A DNA stretch of 64,000 nucleotides from an uncultured Paracoccaceae bacterium (GCA_958439195.1 OY288160.1:124001-188000); one strand, 5' to 3'. Counted from the first letter of the stretch, positions 17,659-26,378 are shown. The notes: generated from the sequence alone by a model not told the origin. Numbers and translations: made by a program.

Positions 17659-18687
17659 TCACTTCTTCAGATTGGTCCAGATCGCATCATAGAGTTTCTG
17701 GGTTTCCGCATCGCAAGCTTGGGCAAAAACACCCGGCGTGGCATCAGCAGGTGGATTGTTTTCCGGGCTGTTCTTGATGGCATCGTCAAGAAATGGTTCT
17801 ACCCCGGTGACGCCAGATGTATAGGCGGCATAGTTTGTCACGGCGGCTGCGTTCTCTGGCTCAAGCAGGAAATTCATGAATTTCAGGGCATTGTCCCGGT
17901 TGGGGGCATCCTTGAGCAGGACCATGTTGTCCATCCAAAGAACGTGGCCTTCCTTGGGGTAGGAGTATTCGACATTCGCGCCTTCGGCACGGGCCTTGGC
18001 CGAAAAACCGTTATAGATCATCCCCGCCGCCGCATCGCCCGACACCAGCACATCCTTGGCCGTGTCTGACCCAAAGGATGCCCAGTGCTGTTTGGCGTTC
18101 AGAAGCATGTCATTCAGCGCCTGCAATTGCGCACGGTCGGTGGAACATTGCGGAATGCCAAGGTAGAGTGACCCAAGGATCAGCACCTCGTTCTGGCTGT
18201 CCAGCACATTGATCTTGCCCTGCAATTCGGCGGGCGGATCGAAAATGATGCCGAGCGAGGAAATGTCCCCGGCATAGACATCACGATTCACCGAAAATGA
18301 GGTTGAGCCCCACTGATAGGGGATTGATGATTTGCGGCCCGCGTCAAATGGAACGTCCACCCACTGTGGGGCGATGTTGCCGAAGTTGGGCATTTCCTCG
18401 GGGGTGAACGTGTCAAGCATCCCTTCCTGGCCCATGATCTGCACCATGAAATCGGCAGGGACGGCCACGTCATACTGACCCAGTTTTCCGGCCTTCAGCG
18501 AGGCGAGCATGGATTCGTTGCTGTCATAGGTGTCGATCGTCACCGCGATGCCGGTTTCAGCGGTGAACTTGTCGACCAACTCCTGCGGGATATATTCGAA
18601 CCAGTGGTAGACCGACAGGGTTCCTTCAGCCTGCGCCGCGCCGGCAAGCAGGGCAAAGGCCGTGCTGGAGGTGAGAAATATCTTCAT
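17659..18687 (-). CDS. Spermidine/putrescine-type ABC substrate-binding protein
   Basis: 342 residues with a signal peptide (SSTAFALLAGAAQAEG). The mature start LSVYHWFEYIPQELVDKF and the YDVAVPADFMVQIM and GWTSFSVN-like WGSTSFSVNRDVY segments place it in the PotD/PotF group of periplasmic polyamine-binding proteins. The operon contains the two permeases and the ATPase upstream, and two catabolic enzymes downstream. The ATG at 18687 starts the signal peptide; a longer frame overlaps the permease gene and is rejected. Ligand may be a polyamine, but Pot-type proteins also bind other cationic amines, which would fit the amine dehydrogenase. Confidence 0.88.
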   Translation of the reverse strand: MKIFLTSSTAFALLAGAAQAEGTLSVYHWFEYIPQELVDKFTAETGIAVTIDTYDSNESMLASLKAGKLGQYDVAVPADFMVQIMGQEGMLDTFTPEEMPNFGNIAPQWVDVPFDAGRKSSIPYQWGSTSFSVNRDVYAGDISSLGIIFDPPAELQGKINVLDSQNEVLILGSLYLGIPQCSTDRAQLQALNDMLLNAKQHWASFGSDTAKDVLVSGDAAAGMIYNGFSAKARAEGANVEYSYPKEGHVLWMDNMVLLKDAPNRDNALKFMNFLLEPENAAAVTNYAAYTSGVTGVEPFLDDAIKNSPENNPPADATPGVFAQACDAETQKLYDAIWTNLKK

Positions 18688-18706
18688 TTTGGGACTCCCG
18701 TTGGGT

Positions 18707-19510
18707 TCAGGATCGGGTTCTTTGCCCGATGCGGTTGGCAAGATAGGACAGCGTGACAAACAGAACTGAAACAGCCAGCATCATGGTGGATATTGCCATG
18801 ATGTTGGGTTTGATCCCCTGCTTGACCGATCCGAAGATGGCGGTCGGCAAGGTTTCCATTCCTGCACCTTTGACGAAGTTCGTGATGATGAAATCGTCAA
18901 GCGAGATGATGAAGGCCAAAAGGAAACCCGACAAGATGCCCGGCAACATCAAGGGCAGCAGGATCAGTCGGAACGCCTGCGCGCGGGTCGCATAAAGATC
19001 GCGGGCGGCCTGTTCGTAGACATCTTCGATGCCTGTCAGCCGTGCGGCTATGGGCAGATAGGCGAAGGGGATGCAAAAGGTGATGTGTGCTATCAGGATG
19101 GTCATGTAGCCGGTGGTCAGACCGATAGTAGAGAAGAAAATCAAGCATGCGACGGCAGTCACGATTTCCGGCACCATCAGCGGAAGATTGATCAAGGCAA
19201 AGGTGGCCGATTTACCCCGGAAGCGACCACCCCGGACCATGGCCACGGCGGCTGCAATGGCAATTGCCGTGGCCGTGGTTGCTGCAAGCATTGCGATCGT
19301 GATGGAATTCCAGGCAGCCGCCTTGAAGCGCGGTGCCTCTGGCCCGGTGAAGACATCGGCATACCAGCGCCACGAAAAGCCGCCCCATGTCGTAATGGAA
19401 GCGGAGTCGTTGAAGCTGTAGATCGTGACGACGATCAGGGGCGCGTAAAGGATGACCAAGCAGCCCACCGCCATTGCGAGAAAGCCGGGATAGTGGCGCA
19501 CTCCCTTCAT
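18707..19510 (-). CDS. ABC permease, PotC/PotI type
   Basis: 267 residues with about six membrane helices and the EAA-like coupling loop (EQAARDLYATRAQAFRLILLPLMLPGI). It is the second permease subunit of the polyamine-type importer, in the inner membrane. It overlaps the other permease gene by 4 bases and ends 19 bases before the binding-protein start. The segment GFLLAFIISLDDFIITNFV is typical of PotC/PotI. Confidence 0.9.
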   Translation of the reverse strand: MKGVRHYPGFLAMAVGCLVILYAPLIVVTIYSFNDSASITTWGGFSWRWYADVFTGPEAPRFKAAAWNSITIAMLAATTATAIAIAAAVAMVRGGRFRGKSATFALINLPLMVPEIVTAVACLIFFSTIGLTTGYMTILIAHITFCIPFAYLPIAARLTGIEDVYEQAARDLYATRAQAFRLILLPLMLPGILSGFLLAFIISLDDFIITNFVKGAGMETLPTAIFGSVKQGIKPNIMAISTMMLAVSVLFVTLSYLANRIGQRTRS

Positions 19511-20430
19511 CGCGCCTCGCTTTTGGCTTGAGCGCGGGCATAGGCCAGCAGCACAATCATGACCAGCGTCATCAAGATCATAGCCGCCGCTGCACCAAAG
19601 GGCCAGTTGCCCTGCGACCCGCGAAACTGTTCGTCAATCAGCGACCCGATCATGAAGGTCTTCGCGCCGCCCAGCAGGTCGGGCGCAAGAAAGGCCCCAA
19701 GCGACGGGACAAACACCAGAATGCACCCAGCAATAATGCCGGGTTTAACAATAGGAAGAACGATTTCCCATAGCGTCACCCAGCGGCTGGCATAAAGATC
19801 GGCCGCCGCCTCGGACAGGGCAAAGTTATAGCGTTCCACGGCCGCATAGATCGGCAAGACCATGAACGGCAGATAGCTGTAGAATAGGCCAAGTTGAACC
19901 GCGAGGTTGGTGTTTACCAGGGGCAAGGGGCCGTCGATCAGCCCGATGGACATCAGGCTTTCGTTCAACGGGCCATTGTCGCGGATCAGGAATTTCAGGC
20001 TGACGGTGCGGATCAACAAGTTCACCCAATAGGGAACGGTGATCAGGAACAGCCAGACCGCACGGCTTCGCGCCGGGCGCGTGGCGATGAACCATGCGGT
20101 AGGAAAACCGACGATCAGACAAACCAGCGTGGCCAAGGCCGCCTGCCAGATCGACCGCCAGAAAATGCTTATATAGGTCCATTCAATGCGGGGTGGTTCA
20201 TCCCCGAACAGACCTCGAGAAAGGAAGAACTGGTCATAGGCCGCAAGGGTGAAATCCCAGATCACGCCGCCCCTGAATTCCTTTGTCAGAAAGGAATAAA
20301 CGGCCATCAACAGAACAGGGATCACCATGAATACACCAACCATGACCCAGGTTGGCAAAAGTAGGGGTCCGACGATGCCGCGATAGCCGGTCCCGCCTTC
20401 CTTGCCAGCCTTTGGGGCGGTCCCTGCCAT
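19507..20430 (-). CDS. ABC permease, PotB/PotH type
   Basis: 307 residues with six membrane helices, a long N terminus and the EAA loop SEAAADLYASRWVTLWEIVLP. The PALGAFLAPDLLGGAK-like segment FVPSLGAFLAPDLLGG is characteristic of PotB/PotH. First permease subunit of the importer; its start shares one base with the ATPase stop (TGATG) and its end overlaps the PotC-type gene by 4 bases, so the subunits are translationally coupled. Confidence 0.9.
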   Translation of the reverse strand: MAGTAPKAGKEGGTGYRGIVGPLLLPTWVMVGVFMVIPVLLMAVYSFLTKEFRGGVIWDFTLAAYDQFFLSRGLFGDEPPRIEWTYISIFWRSIWQAALATLVCLIVGFPTAWFIATRPARSRAVWLFLITVPYWVNLLIRTVSLKFLIRDNGPLNESLMSIGLIDGPLPLVNTNLAVQLGLFYSYLPFMVLPIYAAVERYNFALSEAAADLYASRWVTLWEIVLPIVKPGIIAGCILVFVPSLGAFLAPDLLGGAKTFMIGSLIDEQFRGSQGNWPFGAAAAMILMTLVMIVLLAYARAQAKSEAR

Positions 20431-21485
20431 CAGTCAGACAAAAGGCGGGCGGCGCCTTCCTCCAGATGCAAGGACACACGGTTACCGGGCGCGGGCGGTT
20501 GCGTCCGGGCCGAGTTTTGCAGGCGGACGTGAAATTCTTCACCACCTGGCAAGCGAGTCAGAAGTTGCAGGTCCGTGCCAAGATAGACCACACGCTCCAC
20601 CAAGACGTCCAAATCGCCATCAGCGACAATAGACAGCCGTTCGGGACGGATGGACACAAGATGCCGACCCAACCCATCGCCTGTGGTGGGGCAAAGGATG
20701 ACATGGCCGCCGGGAAGGATCACGCGCGCCTGACCGCCACTTACTGACTCGACCGTGACGTCAAGAAGATTTGTCTCACCTATGAAATCGGCCACAAACC
20801 GGTTCACCGGTGCCTCATAGATATCGCGTGCGGTTCCAACTTGTTGGACGTGGCCCTGTGACATCACGGCAATGCGGTCCGACATTGTCAGCGCCTCTTC
20901 CTGATCGTGGGTCACGAAGATGAAGGTGATGCCGGTTTCCTCTTGCAGGGACTTCAATTCAACCCGCATCGCTTGCCGCAGTTTCAGGTCAAGCGCGGAA
21001 AGCGGTTCGTCCAACAACAGAACTTTCGGTTCCGGCGCCAGGGCGCGGGCGAGGGCGACGCGCTGTTGCTGACCGCCCGAAAGCTGTGCTGGCATACGGT
21101 CGGCGAAGGCGGAAAGATGCACCATTTCAAGCATTTTGCCGGCGCGGCGGCGGCGATCTTCTGGGCCTACACCCTTCATCTTCAATCCGAAGGCGACATT
21201 GTCGACCACCGACATATGCGGAAACAGCGCATACTGCTGAAACACGGTGTTGACGGGCCGTTGGTTGGGTTCCAACCCGGCGATGTTCTGCCCGAAAAGC
21301 TGGATATCTCCTTCGCTTACATCCTCAAACCCTGCAATGCAGCGCAACAATGTAGTCTTGCCGCAACCAGACGGCCCTAACAGGGTAAAGAATTCATTGT
21401 CGGCGATTGTAAGCGAAATGCCATGCAGTGCCGTTGTCAAACCATAGCGTTTGACGACATTTCGGATGTCGATGGCAGTTGACAT
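20430..21485 (-). CDS. ABC ATP-binding protein, PotA type
   Basis: 351 residues: an ATPase domain with Walker A GPSGCGKTT, signature LSGGQQQRVALARAL and Walker B LLLDEPLSALD, then a C-terminal TOBE/OB regulatory domain (about 245-350). It powers the polyamine-type importer. The start at 21485 (MSTAIDIRNV) fits the family; ten further residues upstream do not. It is the first gene of the six-gene operon potA-potB-potC-binding protein-amidase-amine dehydrogenase. The promoter must lie in the 78-base gap to the divergent LuxR-type gene, which holds a 16-bp palindrome. Confidence 0.92.
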   Translation of the reverse strand: MSTAIDIRNVVKRYGLTTALHGISLTIADNEFFTLLGPSGCGKTTLLRCIAGFEDVSEGDIQLFGQNIAGLEPNQRPVNTVFQQYALFPHMSVVDNVAFGLKMKGVGPEDRRRRAGKMLEMVHLSAFADRMPAQLSGGQQQRVALARALAPEPKVLLLDEPLSALDLKLRQAMRVELKSLQEETGITFIFVTHDQEEALTMSDRIAVMSQGHVQQVGTARDIYEAPVNRFVADFIGETNLLDVTVESVSGGQARVILPGGHVILCPTTGDGLGRHLVSIRPERLSIVADGDLDVLVERVVYLGTDLQLLTRLPGGEEFHVRLQNSARTQPPAPGNRVSLHLEEGAARLLSD

Positions 21486-21536
21486 GCGGCTCCATACCCC
21501 TTGGTCTTGGGCCAAAGGTTAAGTTTCACGGCGCAA

Positions 21537-21552
21537 GGGGGTATATACCCCC
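21537..21552. promoter_or_regulatory. Perfect 16-bp palindrome in a divergent promoter
   Basis: GGGGGTATATACCCCC is fully self-complementary. It lies 51 bases before the first gene of the importer operon and 11 bases before the LuxR-type start, just upstream of its ribosome-binding site. Position and symmetry suit an operator bound by the adjacent regulator, perhaps overlapping one or both -10 elements. Confidence 0.6.
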
Positions 21553-21563
21553 AGAGAGGTATG

Positions 21564-22406
21564 ATGCAGCCCCTTCCGAACAGTGCAGAGGCACAACTCG
21601 CTCAGGTCATAAGGCGTATTGGTGTCGCCGGGTTTGAAACCGCCCTGATGGGGTGGTTCCACCGCTGCGTTGCCCCTGACAACGCAATCGTCTTGGCGTA
21701 CCGCGATGTTGGCCCACCTCAAGTGCTGTTTCGGCAAAGCGAAAAACCACAGGTCTTTTCACATCTGGATGACACCTATCTGGCCGGGGCCTACCTGCTG
21801 GACCCGTATCACGATCTGCACATGTCGCGCGTTCCAACAGGGGCCTATCGGTTGCGCGACGTGGCGCCCGATGCGTTTCACCGCAGCAGATATTATAGTG
21901 AATACTATCAGCAGACGACGCTGCTGGATGAAATCACCTTCATGGCCTATCCTGCGCCGAGCGTGTCGTTGAACATTTGTCTGGGGCGCGATGCCGCGTC
22001 CGGGCAGATATTCACGGCCCGAGAGGTGGAAACCTGCCACCGCATTGCCCCCATCGTGATCGCCTTGGCCGAGGCGCATTGGCAGGGGCTGTCGGCCGAT
22101 TCATCCGCGCCCGGAAATGTTGCGGCACAGCTGGTGCAGGCGCTTGATCGGGCGCATCGTATTCGGCTTTCGCCGCGGCAGGCCGAAGTGGCGCTGTTGA
22201 TTTTGCGGGGCCATTCCACGGTGTCGATCGGGCTGCGGCTTGGCGTCAGCAGTCAGACTGTAAAGGTGTTCCGCAAGCAGCTTTATGCCCGGTGCCGAAT
22301 TTCGTCGCAGGCTGAATTGTTTGCATTGATGTTGCCGCTTTTGAATGCAAGCAACAGCCAGTCGAAAACACAGGAAAGTCCGGCCCGCGCCAAAGCGTTG
22401 ACGTAG
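21564..22406 (+). CDS. LuxR-family transcriptional regulator (no clear AHL domain)
   Basis: 280 residues. The C-terminal HTH is standard LuxR/FixJ type: LSPRQAEVALLILRGHSTVSIGLRLGVSSQTVKVFRKQLYARC. The N-terminal 200 residues are a ligand-sensing domain without the aromatic/aspartate pattern of acyl-homoserine-lactone receptors, so it is probably a solo regulator answering to a metabolite. It is divergent from the amine import and oxidation operon, with a perfect palindrome between them, so local control and autoregulation are likely. Start: two consecutive ATGs at 21561 and 21564; the second has better spacing from GAGAGG. Confidence 0.85.
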   Translation: MQPLPNSAEAQLAQVIRRIGVAGFETALMGWFHRCVAPDNAIVLAYRDVGPPQVLFRQSEKPQVFSHLDDTYLAGAYLLDPYHDLHMSRVPTGAYRLRDVAPDAFHRSRYYSEYYQQTTLLDEITFMAYPAPSVSLNICLGRDAASGQIFTAREVETCHRIAPIVIALAEAHWQGLSADSSAPGNVAAQLVQALDRAHRIRLSPRQAEVALLILRGHSTVSIGLRLGVSSQTVKVFRKQLYARCRISSQAELFALMLPLLNASNSQSKTQESPARAKALT

Positions 22407-22618
22407 GGGCAGCAATAGTCATTTCGCATTGCGCATGTCACGTGGTGTAGGATTGCGATGAGGTGATCCCAAGATTAGAGCTGTCAGGGAAACAATCCGT
22501 TCTTTGAAATTCGTTGCATTTGTGAAAGGGGCGATTGACGTGGCGTCAGTCCACCGTCACGCTCTGTCAAAGGCTACGGTTGGGGATAACCGGAAGCCTG
22601 GCGCTGCGGGGGGTGCCG

Positions 22619-23008
22619 ATGACTGGGTTGAACCGTATCCTTCACGTTGAAGACGATGAGGATATCCTGATGATTGCGCGACTTGCGCTTGCCGATCTTG
22701 GCGGGTTCGAGGTCATGCAATGTTCTTCCGGCGCGCAGGCCGTAAACGAAGCGGCGTCCTTTGCGCCAGACCTGTTTCTTTTAGACTACATGATGCCCGA
22801 GATGAACGGGATGCAAACGCTTAAGGCGCTGCGCGAAAAACCCGAATTCGCAACCACACCCGCCATCTTCATGACTGCCAAGGCTATGGACCTTGTCGAG
22901 GCGGAATTTGCCGGAATGGGTGTGCTGGGACGGATCACGAAACCCTTTGATCCGGTTTCCTTACCTGCGGATATCCGGCGGATATGGACACAACGGACCA
23001 CAACCTGA
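22619..23008 (+). CDS. Single-domain response regulator (CheY-like)
   Basis: 129 residues forming one receiver domain: acidic pair Asp12/Asp13 after ILHVED, phosphoacceptor Asp56 in LFLLDYMMPEMNG, Thr86 in FMTAK and Lys108 in TKPF. No output domain, so it is a phosphorelay shuttle or allosteric partner. It converges on an Hpt gene 11 bases away, and a histidine kinase follows, making these three a likely relay. The ATG at 22619 begins the domain; the frame extends upstream without family residues. Confidence 0.85.
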   Translation: MTGLNRILHVEDDEDILMIARLALADLGGFEVMQCSSGAQAVNEAASFAPDLFLLDYMMPEMNGMQTLKALREKPEFATTPAIFMTAKAMDLVEAEFAGMGVLGRITKPFDPVSLPADIRRIWTQRTTT

Positions 23009-23019
23009 TCCGATTTGTT

Positions 23020-23379
23020 TCAGGCTTTGGCGATGGTGGCTTCGATTTCCACCTGCAGCGCTGCAAGACTTTCAATCACCTGATCCGTCACCGGATGCGC
23101 CCCATCCGAAGCGTGCCAAGGATCCAGCAGTTCATCTGCAACCGCAGCCGCACGGCCCAGGTTTTCAAAACCAAGGGTCGGTGCAACCCCCCGAATTTTG
23201 TGAGCATCTTCCTGCAACTGACGCATCAGGGCAGGGGACACTTCTTCCGTTTCGGCAGCATCCAGAAATTCGGCAAGACGCGCTAGACGCGGTGGAAGCG
23301 TTCCGACGAAATGGGCGCGGATCGGTGCCAATCTGGCAGCCATATCAGCATGTTGCGGAACGTCGGCGTGAAACGTCAT
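23020..23379 (-). CDS. Histidine phosphotransfer (Hpt) protein
   Basis: 119 residues, all-helical, with the phosphorylatable His60 in DAHKIRGVAPTLGFENLG, the usual HxxKG-like Hpt motif with Lys61 shifted by one. It would pass phosphate between receivers in the cytoplasm. It lies directly downstream of the histidine kinase gene (6-base gap, same strand) and convergent with the single receiver, so it is probably the link between them and perhaps the larger receiver protein at 26.3-27.4 kb. Confidence 0.8.
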   Translation of the reverse strand: MTFHADVPQHADMAARLAPIRAHFVGTLPPRLARLAEFLDAAETEEVSPALMRQLQEDAHKIRGVAPTLGFENLGRAAAVADELLDPWHASDGAHPVTDQVIESLAALQVEIEATIAKA

Positions 23380-23385
23380 CTTCAG

Positions 23386-24834
23386 TCAGTCCTTCATCGG
23401 AAAATCAATAACGAAGGTGCTGCCTTCGCCGAGCTTGCTTGTGTAGGTCACGGTTCCGCCATGCGCGGCCATGATTTCCTGCGCGATGTTCAGCCCAAGG
23501 CCGGTTCCGCCATGGCTGCGGCGGTCTGACGAATCCACCTGGGTGAACCTGCCAAAGACCTTTTCACGCGAATCCGGTGGGATGCCGACACCGTGATCTT
23601 CCACCTCAACCAACACCCGGTCGCTTTCAGACACGATCCGGATGATCACCCGTTCCCCACGGCGCGAGAACTTTACCGCATTCGACATCAGGTTATCCAA
23701 CACCTGATGAAGCCGGTCCCGATCAGCATGGACGGTGACCATTTCTTCGGGCTGGGTGAAGTCAAAGGTGATGCCATAGGTCTGGGCAAAGGTTTCCATC
23801 GACCCGATGCATTCTTCAACTATGGCCGCAAGGTCGATTTCGTCGAAGTTGTAGCTCATTTGCCCGGACTCGATCTTTTGCAGGTCGAGAAGGTCATTGA
23901 TCAAGGATGACAGGCGGATGCTGTTCTTATGCGCAATTTCAAGGATGTTTCGGGCTTTTGCCGGATCGTTGTCATATGAACCGGTGCGCAACAGGCCAAG
24001 CGCCCCGTTGATCGAAGTGAGGGGCGTGCGCAGTTCATGACTGACCACGGAAACGAACTGGGACTTCACCTCGTAGGCGGCTTGTACCCTGTCCCGCTCA
24101 AGACGCAGCTCATCAAGCTGGTCAAGGCCCCGGCGATAGAGCCTTAAAAAGATGATGGAACATTCGACAACAAAGAACAGGACGAATACGACGGTAAACA
24201 GTTGCAGCCAAAGGAAACTTTGGATCGGCGGCATAACCTGCAACAGGTCTGAGATTGGGATGTACAAAAAGACTGCTGCATACATCACCAACCGCAACAG
24301 AAGGATCTGGGGGATCTGGTGATTGTTGACAGCCGCAAACAGACCCGCCGCGAACAGGAAAAACAGCGGCATGAAATGTGAAGAAATCCCCTCCATATGG
24401 GCGACGATCGCCGCCCAAAGGACGATGGCAGTGGTGCTTTGGACGGCGGATAACAGCAAAAGGTCACGATAGCGCCGCGCCTCGCGCAGGCTGCCGCCCT
24501 GCCACTTCACAATGCGCAGTGACAGCCAAGTATCGCAGAATTCGGTGAACTGAATGAACAGGTAACACAGAACCGCAACCTGAAGGTTGTAGTAGAAACC
24601 GCACAGCAAGGCCGCGGCGGCATAGATCGTCTGACGCTTCCAGAAAAGCTCCAGGCTGCCGCTCACATAGTCGCGCACTTGCTTTTCCAGCCGGGTCGCG
24701 CTGGTTTCCATGCGCAGCGCCGAACGCAAATAGCGGCGCACGCGCATTGCAACCGAAAGGCGGTTGTTGCGCTGCGTTGCAGGGGCTGCGGTATAGGGGG
24801 CCGATGTCATGCTCGGATCGAGCCTTTCCTTCAA
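23386..24834 (-). CDS. Membrane histidine kinase
   Basis: 482 residues. About six membrane helices (68-230) form the sensor, then a short coiled coil, the HisKA box VSVVSHELRTPLTS with His266, the N box HQVLDNLMSNAVKF, and G boxes DHGVGIPP and GGTGLGLNIA. It has no receiver of its own, so phosphate must go to a separate receiver, and Hpt follows directly. The start overlaps the stop of the small upstream gene by 4 bases (ATGA). The sensor region does not resemble a known periplasmic binding domain; it has almost no extracellular loops, suggesting it senses a membrane-soluble signal or the membrane itself. Confidence 0.88.
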   Translation of the reverse strand: MKERLDPSMTSAPYTAAPATQRNNRLSVAMRVRRYLRSALRMETSATRLEKQVRDYVSGSLELFWKRQTIYAAAALLCGFYYNLQVAVLCYLFIQFTEFCDTWLSLRIVKWQGGSLREARRYRDLLLLSAVQSTTAIVLWAAIVAHMEGISSHFMPLFFLFAAGLFAAVNNHQIPQILLLRLVMYAAVFLYIPISDLLQVMPPIQSFLWLQLFTVVFVLFFVVECSIIFLRLYRRGLDQLDELRLERDRVQAAYEVKSQFVSVVSHELRTPLTSINGALGLLRTGSYDNDPAKARNILEIAHKNSIRLSSLINDLLDLQKIESGQMSYNFDEIDLAAIVEECIGSMETFAQTYGITFDFTQPEEMVTVHADRDRLHQVLDNLMSNAVKFSRRGERVIIRIVSESDRVLVEVEDHGVGIPPDSREKVFGRFTQVDSSDRRSHGGTGLGLNIAQEIMAAHGGTVTYTSKLGEGSTFVIDFPMKD

Positions 24835-25325
24835 TGCAGGCGCATCCGGCGCAAGGCATCCTTGGCGAATTCCGCAGGTGCCGGGATCAATTGTTCCGGG
24901 TCCGCCAGACGGCGGAAATCAAGCAGCAGAAAGGTCGTGTCGATACAGGTCGTGCGGTGCGGGATATAGTCAGTCTGGGCAAATGTGCCCTCTGCATCAA
25001 TGGCATCGCCAATAGAGAACTCGGACAGGAACCGTTCCATCAAGGCGGGGTCCGCAAGGCAGAATGTCGTGCGATGCGGATAGGGATTGCGGCCCGGAAC
25101 ATGCAGCGCTGGCTCAAGCGATATGTCCACCAGCAACCTCCGCTCGGGACGTTCCAACAGCAGCAGATCGGCCACCTCGCCATATACTTTGAACGACTGA
25201 AAATAGCGCGGCATCGCACACCCCCGTATCCTGATTGCCGCCGTTTCGCCCGTGATCGGGGAACCGGGGATGACTGTCCCGGACGGCATCACACAGCCAT
25301 CCGAATGGACGTGCAGTTGGACCAT
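24831..25325 (-). CDS. Hypothetical protein with OB-fold-like pattern, coupled to the kinase
   Basis: Up to 164 residues; a start at 25214 (MPRYFQSFKVYGEV) is as likely as the one at 25325 and would give 127. The core runs FKVYGEVADLLLLE, LLVDISLEPALHV, then GDAIDAEGTFAQTDYIPHRT and TTFLLLDFRRL, an alternation of strands like a single OB fold as in single-strand-binding proteins. I do not recognise the family. Its stop overlaps the kinase start, so it is in the same operon and may be an accessory of the signalling system. There is no signal peptide in the shorter form. Confidence 0.6.
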   Translation of the reverse strand: MVQLHVHSDGCVMPSGTVIPGSPITGETAAIRIRGCAMPRYFQSFKVYGEVADLLLLERPERRLLVDISLEPALHVPGRNPYPHRTTFCLADPALMERFLSEFSIGDAIDAEGTFAQTDYIPHRTTCIDTTFLLLDFRRLADPEQLIPAPAEFAKDALRRMRLH

Positions 25326-25790
25326 TTTGTGGTGCTCTTGCGGTGATTTATGGCGGCAGCGCGAAACTGCGCCGGAAATCCCGCTTAAGGTGACTTATTG
25401 CTTGATCTTTCCCGCAGAGGGCGATTGTCTGTGGCTAAGCGACAATGCTGGTTAGGGGCGCGGCGATCCATGTTGGCAAAAGTCAAAGTTGCCTTCCATG
25501 CGGTGTCTGAGAAAACGACCACAAAATGTTGTAAGGTAAGGCTTTTTTCCGATTGCCGATTTGCCACAGTTTTGCCGGATTCCCGGATTTTGACTAAAAC
25601 AGGTTGGATTTTTTGGCGCAGCGTGACTGTAGTTTCTTAATGATTGTTTACAATTGAGAACGCCATGGTCAGTCTTCCTCCGCACAGGCGGGATGCGCGG
25701 TTTGCAGAAATGCCCGTGAATGAAGGCCCAGAAGGGGGATTGACCCCCCAGATGACCGGCGTTGATGAGGCCAAGAGACCAGGACCGGCA
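25326..25790. other. Divergent promoter region before the AHL synthase
   Basis: About 465 bases (less if the synthase starts at 25665). It contains an inverted pair ATTGTC/GACAAT at 25423-25446 and, at 25638-25652, TTAA-N7-TTAC, close to the CtrA half-site spacing TTAA-N7-TTAA known in alphaproteobacteria. No lux-box-like 20-bp dyad was recognised. GC content is lower than in the flanking genes. Confidence 0.35.
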
Positions 25791-26378
25791 ATGCTGACGA
25801 CGACGCTTTCCTTCCAGAACATGCATCAGCACGGCGACCTGTTCGTCAACTTGCTGCGCGCACGCCGCAAGTCATTTATCGTCAGGAATAATTGGCGATT
25901 GCCCGAAGCCGAGGGCATGGAATTCGACCAATATGACACCCCTGCCAGCCGCTGGATCGCGGTGCATGAGCAGGGCGAGGTTCTGGCAGGTGTGCGGCTT
26001 ACGCCAACCACTGCGCGGGTTGGCATGTACACTTACATGATTCGGGATGCACAGCGGGGCATGCTTGATTCCATCCCATCGGACCTGATGGATTTTGAAG
26101 CGCCAGTTGATCCCAAGATTTGGGAGGCGTCGCGCATTTTCGTTTCAAACGCGGTGCCGGCGAACCTGCGAAAGAAGGTTCAGGGCGATTTGATGTACGA
26201 AATGATTCGGACTGCGCGGTCGCTTGGTGCCCAAAAGATAATCGCCTTCGGACCCGCCGTCTGGCCACGCTGGATCGGTCGCCTTGGCCTGCGGGCCGAA
26301 CCCGCAGGGCCGATTATGGAACTTGACGGCGTGAAGGTTCAGGTCGCTGTGATGAACCTCGACCCCCGCCTGCATTAA
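25791..26378 (+). CDS. Acyl-homoserine-lactone synthase (LuxI family)
   Basis: 195 residues from the chosen ATG. It has the invariant LuxI residues in order: Arg25, Phe29 and Trp35 (RRKSFIVRNNWRLP), Glu/Asp in MEFDQYDTP, Arg in GVRLTPT, and WEASRIF. These bind S-adenosylmethionine and the acyl carrier protein in synthesis of acyl-homoserine lactones. I chose 25791 because it puts these residues at the family positions and is preceded by AGGA; ATG 25665 or 25710 would add an unusual proline-rich leader. No LuxR receptor with an AHL domain is adjacent; kinase, Hpt and receiver genes flank it instead. It overlaps the convergent receiver gene by 65 bases. Confidence 0.8.
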   Translation: MLTTTLSFQNMHQHGDLFVNLLRARRKSFIVRNNWRLPEAEGMEFDQYDTPASRWIAVHEQGEVLAGVRLTPTTARVGMYTYMIRDAQRGMLDSIPSDLMDFEAPVDPKIWEASRIFVSNAVPANLRKKVQGDLMYEMIRTARSLGAQKIIAFGPAVWPRWIGRLGLRAEPAGPIMELDGVKVQVAVMNLDPRLH

